A stretch of DNA of 64,000 bases from Promethearchaeota archaeon (GCA_008080735.1 SHMW01000016.1:1-64000), one strand, 5' to 3'; counted from the first letter of the stretch, positions 34,864 to 44,027 are shown. The notes: generated by a model from the sequence alone, not told the origin. A program made the numbers and translations.

Positions 34864-37110
34864 ATGACAAAGGTTAAAGTGGGAAAGGATGAATTGGAAG
34901 TGGATTTAACTGAAGACGAGATTAAATATATTAATGCGAATTTAGAGCATCAGCCTTCTATCACGGAATTAGGAATGTTTGATGTAATGTGGTCTGAACA
35001 TTGCTCCTATAAATCTTCACGACCAAAATTAAAACTTTTTGAAGATGCTGAAAAAAAATATGATTATGTGTTAGCTGGACCTGGACAAGATGCGGGGGTT
35101 ATAGATATCGGAGATGGATATTGTTTAGCATTTAGAATCGAATCACATAATCACCCGTCTGCAATAGAACCCTACCATGGAGCGGCAACGGGTATCGGAG
35201 GAATTATCAGAGACATCTTATGTATGGGCGTTCGACCTATTGCATTATTAGATCCATTACGATTTGGTCCCCTCAAAGATGACCCTCATTCGCAGTGGTT
35301 GTTTAAATATGTGGTAAAAGGGATTGCGGATTATGGAAATTGTACAGGTATTCCCACAATTGGGGGAGAAGTCGAGTTTGATAAAAGCTTCAGAAATAAT
35401 TGTCTAGTTAATGTTGCGTGTATCGGATTAGGTACTATAGAGGATTTTGAACATGCTCCAAGTAGGGCATATAATCCTGGAGATTATATCGTGCTTATGG
35501 GAGGATCAACGGGAAGAGATGGTATCCATGGAGTCACCTTCGCATCTCGGACATTAACCGAACAATCCGAAGAAGATCGCCCAGCAGTACAGATTGGTGA
35601 CCCCTTCACCAAGAAATTAATCATCGAAGCCACATTAGAAGCAATTGATACGGGCTATGTAAGAGGCTTAAAAGATCTTGGCGGAGGAGGATTATCTTGT
35701 GCCTTAAGCGAACTGACAGGAGATGGAGGAACAGGAGCGAAAGTGGATATGAAAAAAATATTTACCAGAGAACCAGGTATGAATTCATTTGAAATTATGC
35801 TTTCCGAATCACAAGAGAGAATGGCATTTATCGTGAAACCAGACGGTCTTGATGAGATTTTGAGAATTTTTAGAAAATATGAAATGGCACATGCCGTCAT
35901 TGGAAGGACAGATGATTCGAAAGTGCTTAAAGTTTATGATGATGAGAATTTAGTGGTAAGTCTCCCAGCAACTGCGCTATCAGAATCTCCTATGAAAGAA
36001 CGTGAGGAAAAGCGACCTGAATACTTGGATGGTCTTATTACTCAACAAACACCACAAACCAATCTTTCTCATAAAGAAATTCTTTACAAACTCATAGCCT
36101 CAGAAAATATTTGTAATAAAGAATGGATTTATCGACAATATGACCATGAAGTTGGGATTCGCTCGGTTGTAAAATGTGGTCGCGGTGATTCGGGAGTGTT
36201 AAGAATTATGGATGAAGATAAATTCATCGCGACCAGTGTTGGATCAAATTCTAAGCATTGTTATCTCGACCCATATAATGGGGCAAAAGGAAATCTAGTG
36301 GAGGTCTGTGGGAATATTATCTCGAATGGTGCGAAACCCATGGCAATGGTTAATTGCTGTAATTTTGGCAATCCTGAAAAGCCCGAATCCTATTGGTATT
36401 TCTCCAAGTCGGTAGAAGGGATGGCAGATTTCTGCAAGGCACTTAGGATTCCCGTTGTTGGAGGAAATGTCTCGTTTTATAATGAAGATGAAGTGACCAA
36501 AACCGCAATTAAACCCACCCCTCAAATCATGATCGTTGGATTGATTGAAGGCGAAGAAAACATCATAACAATGCCCTTTAAGGAACCTGGAAATGCGATT
36601 GTATTAATTGGAGAAACAAAAGCAGAACTTGGGGGCTCTGAATACCATTCTGTTATACATAATATAGAAGGGGGAAATCCGCCGAAGGTTGATGAGGAGC
36701 GAGTAAAAAGTACATGGGAGCTATTAGAGACACTCTATAAAAAAAAGATGGTCAAAGCTAATCACGACATTAATAAAGGTGGATTTATAATTACCATTGC
36801 TGAAATGTGTTTTGAAACACAATATGGTGCTGCATTAGATCTGGATATCTTAACCAAAGAAAATTTGAATGAATTCGAATTATTATATAGTGAGAGTGTA
36901 GGAAGATTCATCATCGAAGTAGATCCGAAAAATTTGGAAGAAATACAATCTTTAGCTAATAAGTTAGAGGTTCCAATTTATCGCTTAGGACACATCACCT
37001 CAGAACCGAAAATAAAAATCGCGGGTTTCTCTTCCGGAGAGATAATACTCAACATTAAAGAAATAAAAGAAAAATATGATTCGACTATCCCAAATTTAAT
37101 GGAAATTTAA
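34864..37110 (+). CDS. purL: FGAM synthase subunit PurL
   Basis: The large synthetase subunit phosphorylates FGAR and adds ammonia to give FGAM. At 748 residues it is the small-type PurL that needs PurS and PurQ. Signatures include MWSEHCSYKSSRP near 40, ESHNHPSAIEPYHGAATGIGG near 95, the LKDLGGGGLSCALSE loop near 270, and the second AIRS repeat with GGNVSFYNE near 535 and VKANHDINKGGF near 630. It is translationally coupled to purQ. Start and length agree with the family. Confidence 0.96.
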   Translation: MTKVKVGKDELEVDLTEDEIKYINANLEHQPSITELGMFDVMWSEHCSYKSSRPKLKLFEDAEKKYDYVLAGPGQDAGVIDIGDGYCLAFRIESHNHPSAIEPYHGAATGIGGIIRDILCMGVRPIALLDPLRFGPLKDDPHSQWLFKYVVKGIADYGNCTGIPTIGGEVEFDKSFRNNCLVNVACIGLGTIEDFEHAPSRAYNPGDYIVLMGGSTGRDGIHGVTFASRTLTEQSEEDRPAVQIGDPFTKKLIIEATLEAIDTGYVRGLKDLGGGGLSCALSELTGDGGTGAKVDMKKIFTREPGMNSFEIMLSESQERMAFIVKPDGLDEILRIFRKYEMAHAVIGRTDDSKVLKVYDDENLVVSLPATALSESPMKEREEKRPEYLDGLITQQTPQTNLSHKEILYKLIASENICNKEWIYRQYDHEVGIRSVVKCGRGDSGVLRIMDEDKFIATSVGSNSKHCYLDPYNGAKGNLVEVCGNIISNGAKPMAMVNCCNFGNPEKPESYWYFSKSVEGMADFCKALRIPVVGGNVSFYNEDEVTKTAIKPTPQIMIVGLIEGEENIITMPFKEPGNAIVLIGETKAELGGSEYHSVIHNIEGGNPPKVDEERVKSTWELLETLYKKKMVKANHDINKGGFIITIAEMCFETQYGAALDLDILTKENLNEFELLYSESVGRFIIEVDPKNLEEIQSLANKLEVPIYRLGHITSEPKIKIAGFSSGEIILNIKEIKEKYDSTIPNLMEI

Positions 37111-37131
37111 TATTAAACCAAATTGTTTAAT

Positions 37132-38562
37132 ATGTCGAATAAAAACAAAGGAATAAACGAACATTGTGGTATTTTTGCCATAAGTTGCAATGATTTTAGT
37201 TATTCTGTTCCAAGTTTAATATATAGCGGACTTATGGCACTCCAACATCGAGGCCAAATTTTTGCGGGACTTTCCGTGAGCAATTGCTCGGGAACTCTTA
37301 CTACTTATAAAGATAGAGGTATGGTCTCAAAAGTTCTCACTCCATCCGTACTTAAAAATATTTATGGCAACGTCGGAATTGGACATGTCTGCTATGGTGA
37401 AGGAGATTTTTTAAAGATCGAAGAAGCTCAACCGTATCATTATCAATCTGATGAATTAGAATTTTCTATCTCGATGAATGGTAAGCTGACAAATTATATA
37501 CAAATAAAAAGGCAATTAGAAAATATGGGACGTATTATCACCGGAAATACGGATATTGAACTGGTCTCAATGCTCATTTCCTCCTTGTTCACCCTCAATG
37601 GAAACTTCTTAGATACATTAAAAAAGGCCTTTTCAATTATAGAAGGTGGATATTGCGTATCCATCTTGACTAAACCAGGCGATTTATACATTCTCAGAGA
37701 TAGTTGTGGGATTAAACCTCTTTGTTATGGGAAAACTTCGAGAAAAGGGAAAATATTTCAGATTTTTGCATCAGAAAGTAGTGCTTTAGATGTGATAGGG
37801 GCCGAATTGGTAAGAGATGTGAGACCAGGGGAAATAATTAAGATAGACCCTGTAGATGGCATGATATCTGATAAGTTTACTGACTCTAAGCATGGTTCGC
37901 TATGTGTGTTTGAGTACATTTATTTTGCTCGCCCTGATTCTATTATAGAGAAAAAATCTGTATTTGATATAAGATATAATCTCGGTAGAGAATTAGCCAA
38001 GAAAGATGCTATCAATTTTAAGGATGCCATAGTGGTGCCAGTTCCCGATTCAGGGAGGAGCGCTGCGATGGGATATGCGTGGGAGTCAGGATCACCTTAT
38101 CAAGAAGGATTGATTAAGAATCGATACGTATGGCAATTGAAAGTTGAAGATATTAAAGAAAAATTAAATCCCATTACCCCCATTGTGAAAGGTAAAAACG
38201 TGATCCTCGTAGATGACTCCATTATTTCCGGACAAACAATGAAAAGGATCATAAAAATGCTCAAGAATGCTGGAGCAAATCAAATTCACGTGAGAGTTAG
38301 CGCCCCGGTCATTACTGAGAGTTGTCAATTCAACCAGAATTTTTCCAATAAGGATTTATTGATTGGTTATAAATCAATAGCGGAAGATCAGAAAGAGGTT
38401 ATCGAAAATATCCGAGACCACATCAACGCAGATTCATTACAATTTCTCACCGTAAAAGAACTGGTGAAGGTTATTGATATAAAGGAAACTAGCTTATGTC
38501 TTAGATGTTTTCAGTCAATAATTAAGGACCATAAAGAGAGACTTGTACCTACACTTCACTAA
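37132..38562 (+). CDS. PurF-like amidophosphoribosyltransferase, divergent
   Basis: The protein has 476 residues and the two-domain build of PurF, which makes phosphoribosylamine from PRPP and glutamine. Cys12 would become the N-terminal nucleophile after removal of an 11-residue propeptide, as in Bacillus PurF. HRGQ and the NG loop are present, and CLRC near the end resembles the Fe-S ligand pair. Important sites differ: the glutaminase HVRY is HVCY near 87, the PRPP loop VDDSIVRGTT reads VDDSIISGQT, and the flexible loop after NRYV is about eight residues shorter and lacks GRTFI. TTG 37123 is a weaker start. It sits 21 bp after purL, so a purine role is likely, but catalytic competence is open. 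Confidence 0.8.
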   Translation: MSNKNKGINEHCGIFAISCNDFSYSVPSLIYSGLMALQHRGQIFAGLSVSNCSGTLTTYKDRGMVSKVLTPSVLKNIYGNVGIGHVCYGEGDFLKIEEAQPYHYQSDELEFSISMNGKLTNYIQIKRQLENMGRIITGNTDIELVSMLISSLFTLNGNFLDTLKKAFSIIEGGYCVSILTKPGDLYILRDSCGIKPLCYGKTSRKGKIFQIFASESSALDVIGAELVRDVRPGEIIKIDPVDGMISDKFTDSKHGSLCVFEYIYFARPDSIIEKKSVFDIRYNLGRELAKKDAINFKDAIVVPVPDSGRSAAMGYAWESGSPYQEGLIKNRYVWQLKVEDIKEKLNPITPIVKGKNVILVDDSIISGQTMKRIIKMLKNAGANQIHVRVSAPVITESCQFNQNFSNKDLLIGYKSIAEDQKEVIENIRDHINADSLQFLTVKELVKVIDIKETSLCLRCFQSIIKDHKERLVPTLH

Positions 38563-38685
38563 TAAGAAGGATATAAACAATTTATAGGAATTAAAGTTAA
38601 ATATTGAGCAATATTTCATAATGTAGGATTTTGGATATTAATTAATATTAATTGAGAAAAAATAAAAACAGAGGAAATTAGGACA

Positions 38686-38901
38686 TTGCGCGCCCGAGCA
38701 TGTATTAAATGTAGAGAATATGTATTGATTCGCCCAGATGACCCAGGAAATATGACATTAATTAGCAAATTTGAAAAAAATCATCGCGGTCACACCCTTA
38801 TTACATTAAATTTCGAAGAAATAAAAGGAACCTACAAAAAATTCCTCACCGAAGAGGAAAAGAAAGCTTCAGAAGAGAAAGGGGAAAAAGAGGAATCATA
38901 A
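38686..38901 (+). CDS. small conserved archaeal protein with CxxC
   Basis: The 71-residue protein begins MRARACIKCREYVLIRPDDP, continues with a FEKNHRGHTLITLNF core and ends in a Glu/Lys-rich tail. I recall close short relatives in methanogens and other archaea with the same RACIKC start, but no function is known to me. The single CxxC and two His could bind a metal in a dimer. The start is TTG 38686 with GAGGAAAT about ten bases upstream. It follows the purF-like gene by 123 bp. Confidence 0.65.
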   Translation: MRARACIKCREYVLIRPDDPGNMTLISKFEKNHRGHTLITLNFEEIKGTYKKFLTEEEKKASEEKGEKEES

Positions 38902-38941
38902 TTTAAATTTTGTATATCATCGTTCATTCTTTTATATTTTT

Positions 38942-39202
38942 ATGCTCTATCATTCTTGTATTCTCTTTTTTGAATTCTCCATTATTGATACTGGAATAGG
39001 GATTCCTCAGGAAGATTTTGAATTGGTTTTTCAAGAATTTGAACGGACAAATAATCCCTTGGTAAAGGAAAGGGAGGGTACAGGATTAGGACTGCCCTTA
39101 ACCAAGCGGCTGGCTAAGTTATATGGAGGAGAAATCTGGTTCGAGAGTAAACTCGGAGAAGGAACGACTTTTTGTTTTATAATTCCAAAAAAAAAAATTT
39201 GA
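38942..39202 (+). pseudogene. histidine-kinase ATPase-domain remnant
   Basis: Only the end of a GHKL ATPase domain is left. FEFSIIDTGIGIP is the G1 box, FQEFERTNNPLVKEREGTGLGL is the F and G2 region, and GGEIWFESKLGEGTTF the last strands. The N box, dimerisation/His helix and sensor are absent, and the 40 bp upstream encode nothing similar. It is best read as the 3' remnant of a hybrid or PAS kinase gene. An 86-residue product could still be made, but could not phosphorylate anything alone. Confidence 0.7.
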
Positions 39203-39372
39203 GGATTAGAGAGGATTCATTAGATTTTTATTTGATATTCTTTATTTTCACCCAGTTTATGGTTTTGGTTGATAAAAGAATAATAAATATCCTTTAATAT
39301 CATCGAATAAATCTCAGATCAGCAGATTATAAACAGAATTGATTATTAACTAAAAAGTAAAATTGATGAGTT

Positions 39373-39846
39373 ATGGTTTACATAGAAAACTATAATAAAT
39401 ATATATGGCTTTTACCATTTATCGGTGGTATTCTAGGTGTGATCGCTGCCGTTACCCCAGCGGCCCAATTAATCGAACCCGGTGATAACATAATATTTTG
39501 GTATTTTCCCTTAAATATTGATATCGAGGATTCTATAATATTTATTAATGACAGCTTTATAGCACTTTTAGGTGGAATTTTAGAATTATTGGTAATTACA
39601 TTATTTTCGACTATATTACTCACGACATCCCTACTTGTCTGGAAGAGGAAATGGAAAATCAAAAAAATTAAACTACTCTGGTTCATTTCTGCATTATTCC
39701 TAATTTTAGCACCTACGTTATTTTGGATAATCGGATCCATCACGCAAGATTTCTGGTCAAATGTGTTTCCTAGCATCGGAATGATAGTTCCATATATAGG
39801 AGCCGTATTGACCATCTTAGCCATATTCTTACAAGAGAATTATTAG
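39373..39846 (+). CDS. uncharacterised four-helix membrane protein
   Basis: The 157-residue hydrophobic protein has helices at about 12-32, 62-85, 98-120 and 130-152, short loops and a basic KRKWKIKKIK loop that places the second loop inside. The first helix contains LPFIGGILGVIAAVTPAAQ. No family recognised. It stands alone between the kinase remnant and the DtxR-type regulator. Confidence 0.5.
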   Translation: MVYIENYNKYIWLLPFIGGILGVIAAVTPAAQLIEPGDNIIFWYFPLNIDIEDSIIFINDSFIALLGGILELLVITLFSTILLTTSLLVWKRKWKIKKIKLLWFISALFLILAPTLFWIIGSITQDFWSNVFPSIGMIVPYIGAVLTILAIFLQENY

Positions 39847-40176
39847 ATTTGAGTAATTTATTTTCTTTTTACGATAATTCATCCAAAATTAGGCAGCAAC
39901 TATTTTTTCACCTAGTATCATATTCCTATGAAATAATACACTTTTCAATAGATAGATTCTGAATAAGTTAGCTTATCCTTATATTGCATAAAATATATCA
40001 GACCTATAATGCTGAACTAAAGCTAAACAAATAGAAAAATTCCTAATACTAATAATACATAATGTTCGATCCGTGATATTTATTAAGGTAGATTTCTTTA
40101 TGATATATAACAAATCGAATATTAAACATATTCAGATTAAAAACGAATTTGTCTCGATGGAACTATAATAGAATTA
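39847..40176. other. 330-bp intergenic region before DtxR gene
   Basis: AT-rich region with no ORF or RNA gene seen. It contains the first copy of a 16-bp sequence (40056-40071) that recurs after the DtxR gene, and several TATA-like stretches between 40075 and 40130 suitable for the regulator's promoter. Confidence 0.5.
40056..40071 (+). repeat. 16-bp repeat, copy 1 (candidate operator)
   Basis: TACATAATGTTCGATC, identical to 40624-40639. The ACATAATGT core is close to an inverted repeat. It lies 121 bp before the DtxR-type start. Confidence 0.55.
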
Positions 40177-40617
40177 TTGAGAAAAGATTTGGTGAAGAAC
40201 TTGATAAAAACTAATTTATTTGAGAGTCAAGAAGATTATTTAAAAATTATTTATTTAATATCAAAGACTAAGCATGGTGGCTGGGTTTCTAATGGAGAAA
40301 TCTCTCTGAGATTAAATGTGAAACCATCATCGGTTTCTGATATGCTCCATAAGTTAGAAGATTTGGGGTTGATTAATTGGAAACCAAGAAGTGCGATCAG
40401 GCTCACAGAAAAAGGAAAAATTATTGCAGAACAATTGATCTATCGCTATAAACTTATGAAAATTGTCATATCAAATATATTTGAAATCGAAGATGAAAAT
40501 TTTTTAAACGAAATTTGTTGCAAAATAGAACACGATATTCCAGTTGAATTGTGTGAATCCGTCTCTGTTCAATATCAATCAATTTTAAACAAATCTAAAA
40601 AAAAAGATAGTTCTTAA
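40177..40617 (+). CDS. DtxR/MntR-family metal-dependent transcription regulator
   Basis: The 146-residue regulator has a winged-helix DNA-binding part (ESQEDYLKIIYLI, then NGEISLRLNVKPSSVSDMLHKLEDLGLI, residues 15-70) and the metal-sensing/dimer domain with RYKLMKIVISNIFEIEDE and EICCKIEHDIPVELCESV. The latter carries the Glu, Cys and His residues where DtxR, IdeR and MntR bind Fe2+ or Mn2+. The C-terminal SH3-like domain is missing, as in MntR and other short archaeal members. The start is uncertain: TTG 40177 or GTG 40192. A 16-bp sequence is repeated before and after the gene and could be its operator. The ZIP transporter at 46155 or VIT1-like gene at 354 are possible targets; this is inference. 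Confidence 0.82.
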   Translation: MRKDLVKNLIKTNLFESQEDYLKIIYLISKTKHGGWVSNGEISLRLNVKPSSVSDMLHKLEDLGLINWKPRSAIRLTEKGKIIAEQLIYRYKLMKIVISNIFEIEDENFLNEICCKIEHDIPVELCESVSVQYQSILNKSKKKDSS

Positions 40618-40623
40618 TAATTC

Positions 40624-40639
40624 TACATAATGTTCGATC
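40624..40639 (+). repeat. 16-bp repeat, copy 2 (candidate operator)
   Basis: TACATAATGTTCGATC, identical to 40056-40071, seven bases after the DtxR stop and 60 bp before the PadR-type ATG. Confidence 0.55.
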
Positions 40640-40699
40640 AAAAATGAGAAATGAAAAAAGGAAAATAATTACGGTGAAGGATTTTGGAGGAGTGTAAAA

Positions 40700-41350
40700 A
40701 TGTTTTTTGGTAAAAGGTTTAGCGGATATCATAAGGGATCTTTATCGGGTTTAGAACTTTTGGTAATTTCATTGATAAAAAACCAACCAAATTTGACAGG
40801 GTATGACATAATTCAAGAAATAAACAAGAAATTCAAGCCTATGTGGAAAGCGTCTGCTGGTACGATTTATCCGTTGTTAGAACGGCTTTTTAAAAAAGAG
40901 TTGGTAAATGTCCAAGAAATCGTTGATGAAAATAATCGAAAGAAGAAAATCTATACAATCAGTGAGAAGGGAAAAGAAGAATTGAAGAAAGCGTTGAAGG
41001 GTAATTTTGAGCCGAGTCTACAAACATTAGGGAAATTCATTCGAACTCTATTACAAGGAATCAATATAGACGAGAATATGGAGAACGTATTTAGCTGTTT
41101 TCCGTTCTGTGATAAACATTTTGGAATTGAAGTCGATGAGGAAGATATTTCAAGAGAAAATTTAGAACGAATTGAAAGAAGAGTTGAAGAACTGAGAAAT
41201 TATAAAGAAAGATTGAGCAACAGAATCGACTCATTAGACCAGCAGATCACGCATTATGAAGCAGTATTAAAGGAACTTAAAAAAAGACGAGAACAAGAAG
41301 CTAAACCAATACCAATAGTAGAAGACGATGAGGAATTTGAAAATTTCTAA
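40700..41350 (+). CDS. PadR-family transcription regulator
   Basis: The 216-residue protein carries a PadR winged helix at its N-terminus (LELLVISLIKNQPNLTGYDIIQEI, then SAGTIYPLLERLFKKELV and KKKIYTISEKGKEEL, residues 18-100). A long coiled coil at about 150-205 (ENLERIERRVEELRNYKERLSNRI) serves for dimerisation, as in PadR-s2 types. Between them is FSCFPFCDKHFG with two cysteines. The start is fixed by GGAGGAGTG a few bases upstream. It precedes hsp20 by 44 bp and probably forms an operon with it, so it may respond to stress or to unfolded or hydrophobic ligands; this is inference. Confidence 0.85.
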   Translation: MFFGKRFSGYHKGSLSGLELLVISLIKNQPNLTGYDIIQEINKKFKPMWKASAGTIYPLLERLFKKELVNVQEIVDENNRKKKIYTISEKGKEELKKALKGNFEPSLQTLGKFIRTLLQGINIDENMENVFSCFPFCDKHFGIEVDEEDISRENLERIERRVEELRNYKERLSNRIDSLDQQITHYEAVLKELKKRREQEAKPIPIVEDDEEFENF

Positions 41351-41394
41351 ACAAATAAAAAAAAATTTAAAAAAATTAGGAGGTATAAATTAGA

Positions 41395-41907
41395 ATGTGT
41401 TATGGATCTGAAGGAAATGCGAATGTAAAAGTCGGAACAGCTTTTTTTAGCAAGGAGATGCCCCATATGATAAGAGGCATAATGAGTCATTTAAAAGATT
41501 GCATGGAAAGCTTTGAAGGATGGGTGCCCTATGAATTGGAGGAATATGAATCGGATTATTTGGTAAGAGTACCATTACCAGGACTATCTAAAAATGAAGT
41601 GGAATTATCTTTAATTAGCGGACATTTGAATATTAAAGCCGAGAGAAAGAAGGATCCAGAAAAACGTAAAAAAGTTGGATCGAACACGTCAGAAGTACGT
41701 AGAGGGCAATTTTTTAAGCATATCTTTACGACGATTTATGATTCCGATGTAAATTTAGATATTCCTCTTCCCTCAAATGCTGATGAAGAGAATATCAAAT
41801 CGGAAATGAAAAATGGATTGTTGAGAATAAAGATAGGAAAAAAACCGCCAAAAAAGATTAATATCAATCCCGAAGAGCCCGAGAGTAATTATAAAAACCA
41901 AAATTAA
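41395..41907 (+). CDS. Hsp20/alpha-crystallin small heat-shock protein
   Basis: This ATP-independent holdase keeps unfolding proteins soluble. The alpha-crystallin domain runs from about residue 50 to 150, with EYESDYLVRVPLPGLSKNEVELSL, HLNIKAERK and the final NGLLRIKIGKKP strand. The tail contains IxI-type KINI, which docks into a neighbouring subunit. The N-terminal arm is 45 residues and holds CYG and an unusual CMESFEGW. AGGAGGT at 41378-41384 is a strong RBS. The stop codon is directly followed by a large hairpin. Co-expression with the PadR regulator is suggested by spacing. Confidence 0.92.
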   Translation: MCYGSEGNANVKVGTAFFSKEMPHMIRGIMSHLKDCMESFEGWVPYELEEYESDYLVRVPLPGLSKNEVELSLISGHLNIKAERKKDPEKRKKVGSNTSEVRRGQFFKHIFTTIYDSDVNLDIPLPSNADEENIKSEMKNGLLRIKIGKKPPKKININPEEPESNYKNQN

Positions 41908-41978
41908 AATGGGAGTCTTTAGATTCTTTGGCAAATATTGACCGCACGGACAATATCTTCTCTAAAGAACTCCCATTT
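41907..41978 (+). terminator. long stem-loop after hsp20, with T-run
   Basis: The arms 41907-41923 and 41961-41978 are complementary over 17 pairs with a single bulged base. A second pair of arms (41935-41940 with 41951-41956) closes an inner hairpin around CCGCACGG. The structure begins in the hsp20 stop codon and is followed within 15 bp by a T-rich stretch. It most likely ends or stabilises the mRNA; a stress-responsive RNA element is an alternative. The rest of the spacer to 42209 shows nothing else. Confidence 0.6.
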
Positions 41979-42209
41979 ATATTATTTTTTTTATATCTTA
42001 TATTTTTATTGATGGATTTAGACTTTTTATATTGATTTTTTAAAGATGCTTGAAACTGGATTTTAATACATACGGATCAATATTTTCTCGACGTATTCAA
42101 GGGTACATATCGTAGAGGAAATTCTCTCATTCTTATCAATCATATACATTCTTTTCAAACTTTATAAGTGAGAAAACCAAAAGATAGTATGAGGAATTGA
42201 AATTAACAT

Positions 42210-44027
42210 ATGGTGAGTGAAATGGAAAAAATTGCACGAATAAATCTAAAAACTAAAGAAATACGAATAGAGGAGGGTTCAGAATCATTAGAAGAAAAAT
42301 ATATTGGTGGGTCTGGAGTGGCAGCGGCCCTATTTACAAATGAAGTCTCTCCAGAGACGGATCCATTTGATGAAAATAATCTCTTAATTTTTTCCGTAGG
42401 TCCATTTTCCGGAACCGCCATCCCATTCGGAGGAAGGCACTTCGTAATGGCTAAATCCCCTTTAACTAATATATTGGGAGAATCTTCAGCAGGAGGTTTT
42501 TTTGGAAGGGAATTGAGAGCGGCGGGACATAATCATTTAGTTTTTGAGGGAAAAAGTCAAGAACCCATATTTATTTCCATAAAAAATAGTAACATAGAAC
42601 TGAAAGATGCAACTCAATTATGGGGTAAAGGAATCCATGAAACCGAATCATTAATTAAGAAGGAATTTAACGATGACACATTAAAGATTGCGTCCATTGG
42701 GCCTGCGGGAGAAAATTTGGTGCGATATGCCTCTATAATAAATGAAGGAGATCATGCTGCGGGACGGTGTGGATTAGGAGCGGTAATGGGAAATAAGAAT
42801 TTAAAAGCCATTGCCGTGAAAGGTAGCAATAAAGTTGAGGTAAGTAATAAAGATGCGGTTCTGCATGCAGCGAAATCAATACAAGAGTTAGTAAAAGCCA
42901 GTCCCTTGGCTAATATCATGAAAGATTCCGGCACTGTTATTCATATGGATAATTATGTGAGATTCGGGGACATACCCATCAAAAATTATTCAGAAAGTCG
43001 GTGGAAAGGTACGAAAAATTTAGGATATTATGCCATGCAAGCACGAGGAGAGTTAAAAACTAGCGCATGCTTCAATTGTCCCGTAGGATGCCGAGGTGAA
43101 TTACAATATGAAGGGGATTGGGTTGCATGGCCCGAATATGAAACATGTGCGATGCTGGGAGCTAACCTTTATATTGATGATTTAGAAACCTTAATAAAAT
43201 GGAATATAATAACAAATAACCTTGGAATTGATACCATCTCCTTGGGAAGTACTTTGGGATGTTTTCTTGAAGCTACTGAAATGGGTCTTCTAGATATCGA
43301 TTTAGATTCTCTCGGATTCGAAGAAGATTCTGAAAGCGAGAGCGGATATAAGATATGGGGTTCAACTGAGCCTGTAGAAAACCTTATCAAGATGACCGCA
43401 AACAAGGAAGGAATTGGAAAAGACTTAGCGGAAGGAGTGGATAGGTTTCGAAAAATTCATGATCTCCCAGAAGAATTCGATGTCACGGGGAAAGGTTTAG
43501 AAGTACCGGCACATGAACCGCGCTCAAGTAATTTGACTGCGCTGGATTACGCCACTTCAAGCCGAGGCGCATATCATTGCTATGAACCAATGCATCTGTC
43601 ATTTGGAATGAATCTGAAAGAAGAGATCGGATTAACAGAGAAAATTGACCGATTTTCAGAAGAAGATGAGGTAATTGATGCAGTGATAAAAATTCAGAAT
43701 TCGAGCGAAGCTTATGGAGCAAGTGGGGGTTGTATCTTTGGATTCTGGTTTATTAATAAAATTTCTCCTTGGGTAGAAGGATTGAATGCTATTACGGGTC
43801 GAGATTATACTGTTGATTCTTGGGTTAACGCGGGAGAGAGGATTTTCAATCTAAAACGTAAATATAATTTAGAATGTGGATTATCCAGCGATGATGATAC
43901 GGTGGGAAAACGGTTTTTCATTCCAATAGAAAAAGGCGGAACAAAAGGTTATACCCCTCCGCTTAGTGAGTTTGTTCCAAAATATTACAAAATACGTGGA
44001 TGGAATGAGCAGGGTATGCCTAAATAA
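42210..44027 (+). CDS. aldehyde:ferredoxin oxidoreductase (tungstopterin enzyme)
   Basis: The 605-residue member of the AOR family oxidises aldehydes to acids (or the reverse) with ferredoxin, using a tungsten bis-pterin cofactor. The N-terminal AOR domain has KYIGGSGVAAALF, FGGRHFVMAKSPLT and GESSAGGFFG. The [4Fe-4S] ligands are CFNCPVGC near 288-295 and a fourth Cys in GGCIFGFW near 506. EYETCAMLGANL is the pterin/active-site region. Starts at ATG 42210 (GAGGAA upstream) or ATG 42222 (GGTGAG four bases upstream) are both possible. No MoaD-like or ferredoxin gene is adjacent. The exact aldehyde is not deducible; members of this group in anaerobic archaea serve amino-acid and acyl catabolism. 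Confidence 0.92.
   Translation: MVSEMEKIARINLKTKEIRIEEGSESLEEKYIGGSGVAAALFTNEVSPETDPFDENNLLIFSVGPFSGTAIPFGGRHFVMAKSPLTNILGESSAGGFFGRELRAAGHNHLVFEGKSQEPIFISIKNSNIELKDATQLWGKGIHETESLIKKEFNDDTLKIASIGPAGENLVRYASIINEGDHAAGRCGLGAVMGNKNLKAIAVKGSNKVEVSNKDAVLHAAKSIQELVKASPLANIMKDSGTVIHMDNYVRFGDIPIKNYSESRWKGTKNLGYYAMQARGELKTSACFNCPVGCRGELQYEGDWVAWPEYETCAMLGANLYIDDLETLIKWNIITNNLGIDTISLGSTLGCFLEATEMGLLDIDLDSLGFEEDSESESGYKIWGSTEPVENLIKMTANKEGIGKDLAEGVDRFRKIHDLPEEFDVTGKGLEVPAHEPRSSNLTALDYATSSRGAYHCYEPMHLSFGMNLKEEIGLTEKIDRFSEEDEVIDAVIKIQNSSEAYGASGGCIFGFWFINKISPWVEGLNAITGRDYTVDSWVNAGERIFNLKRKYNLECGLSSDDDTVGKRFFIPIEKGGTKGYTPPLSEFVPKYYKIRGWNEQGMPK

Noticed and set aside
39390-39824. 144-codon minus-strand frame opposite the four-helix membrane protein
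   Set aside because: The plus strand gives well-spaced hydrophobic helices and a basic inside loop; the minus frame lacks a coherent pattern.
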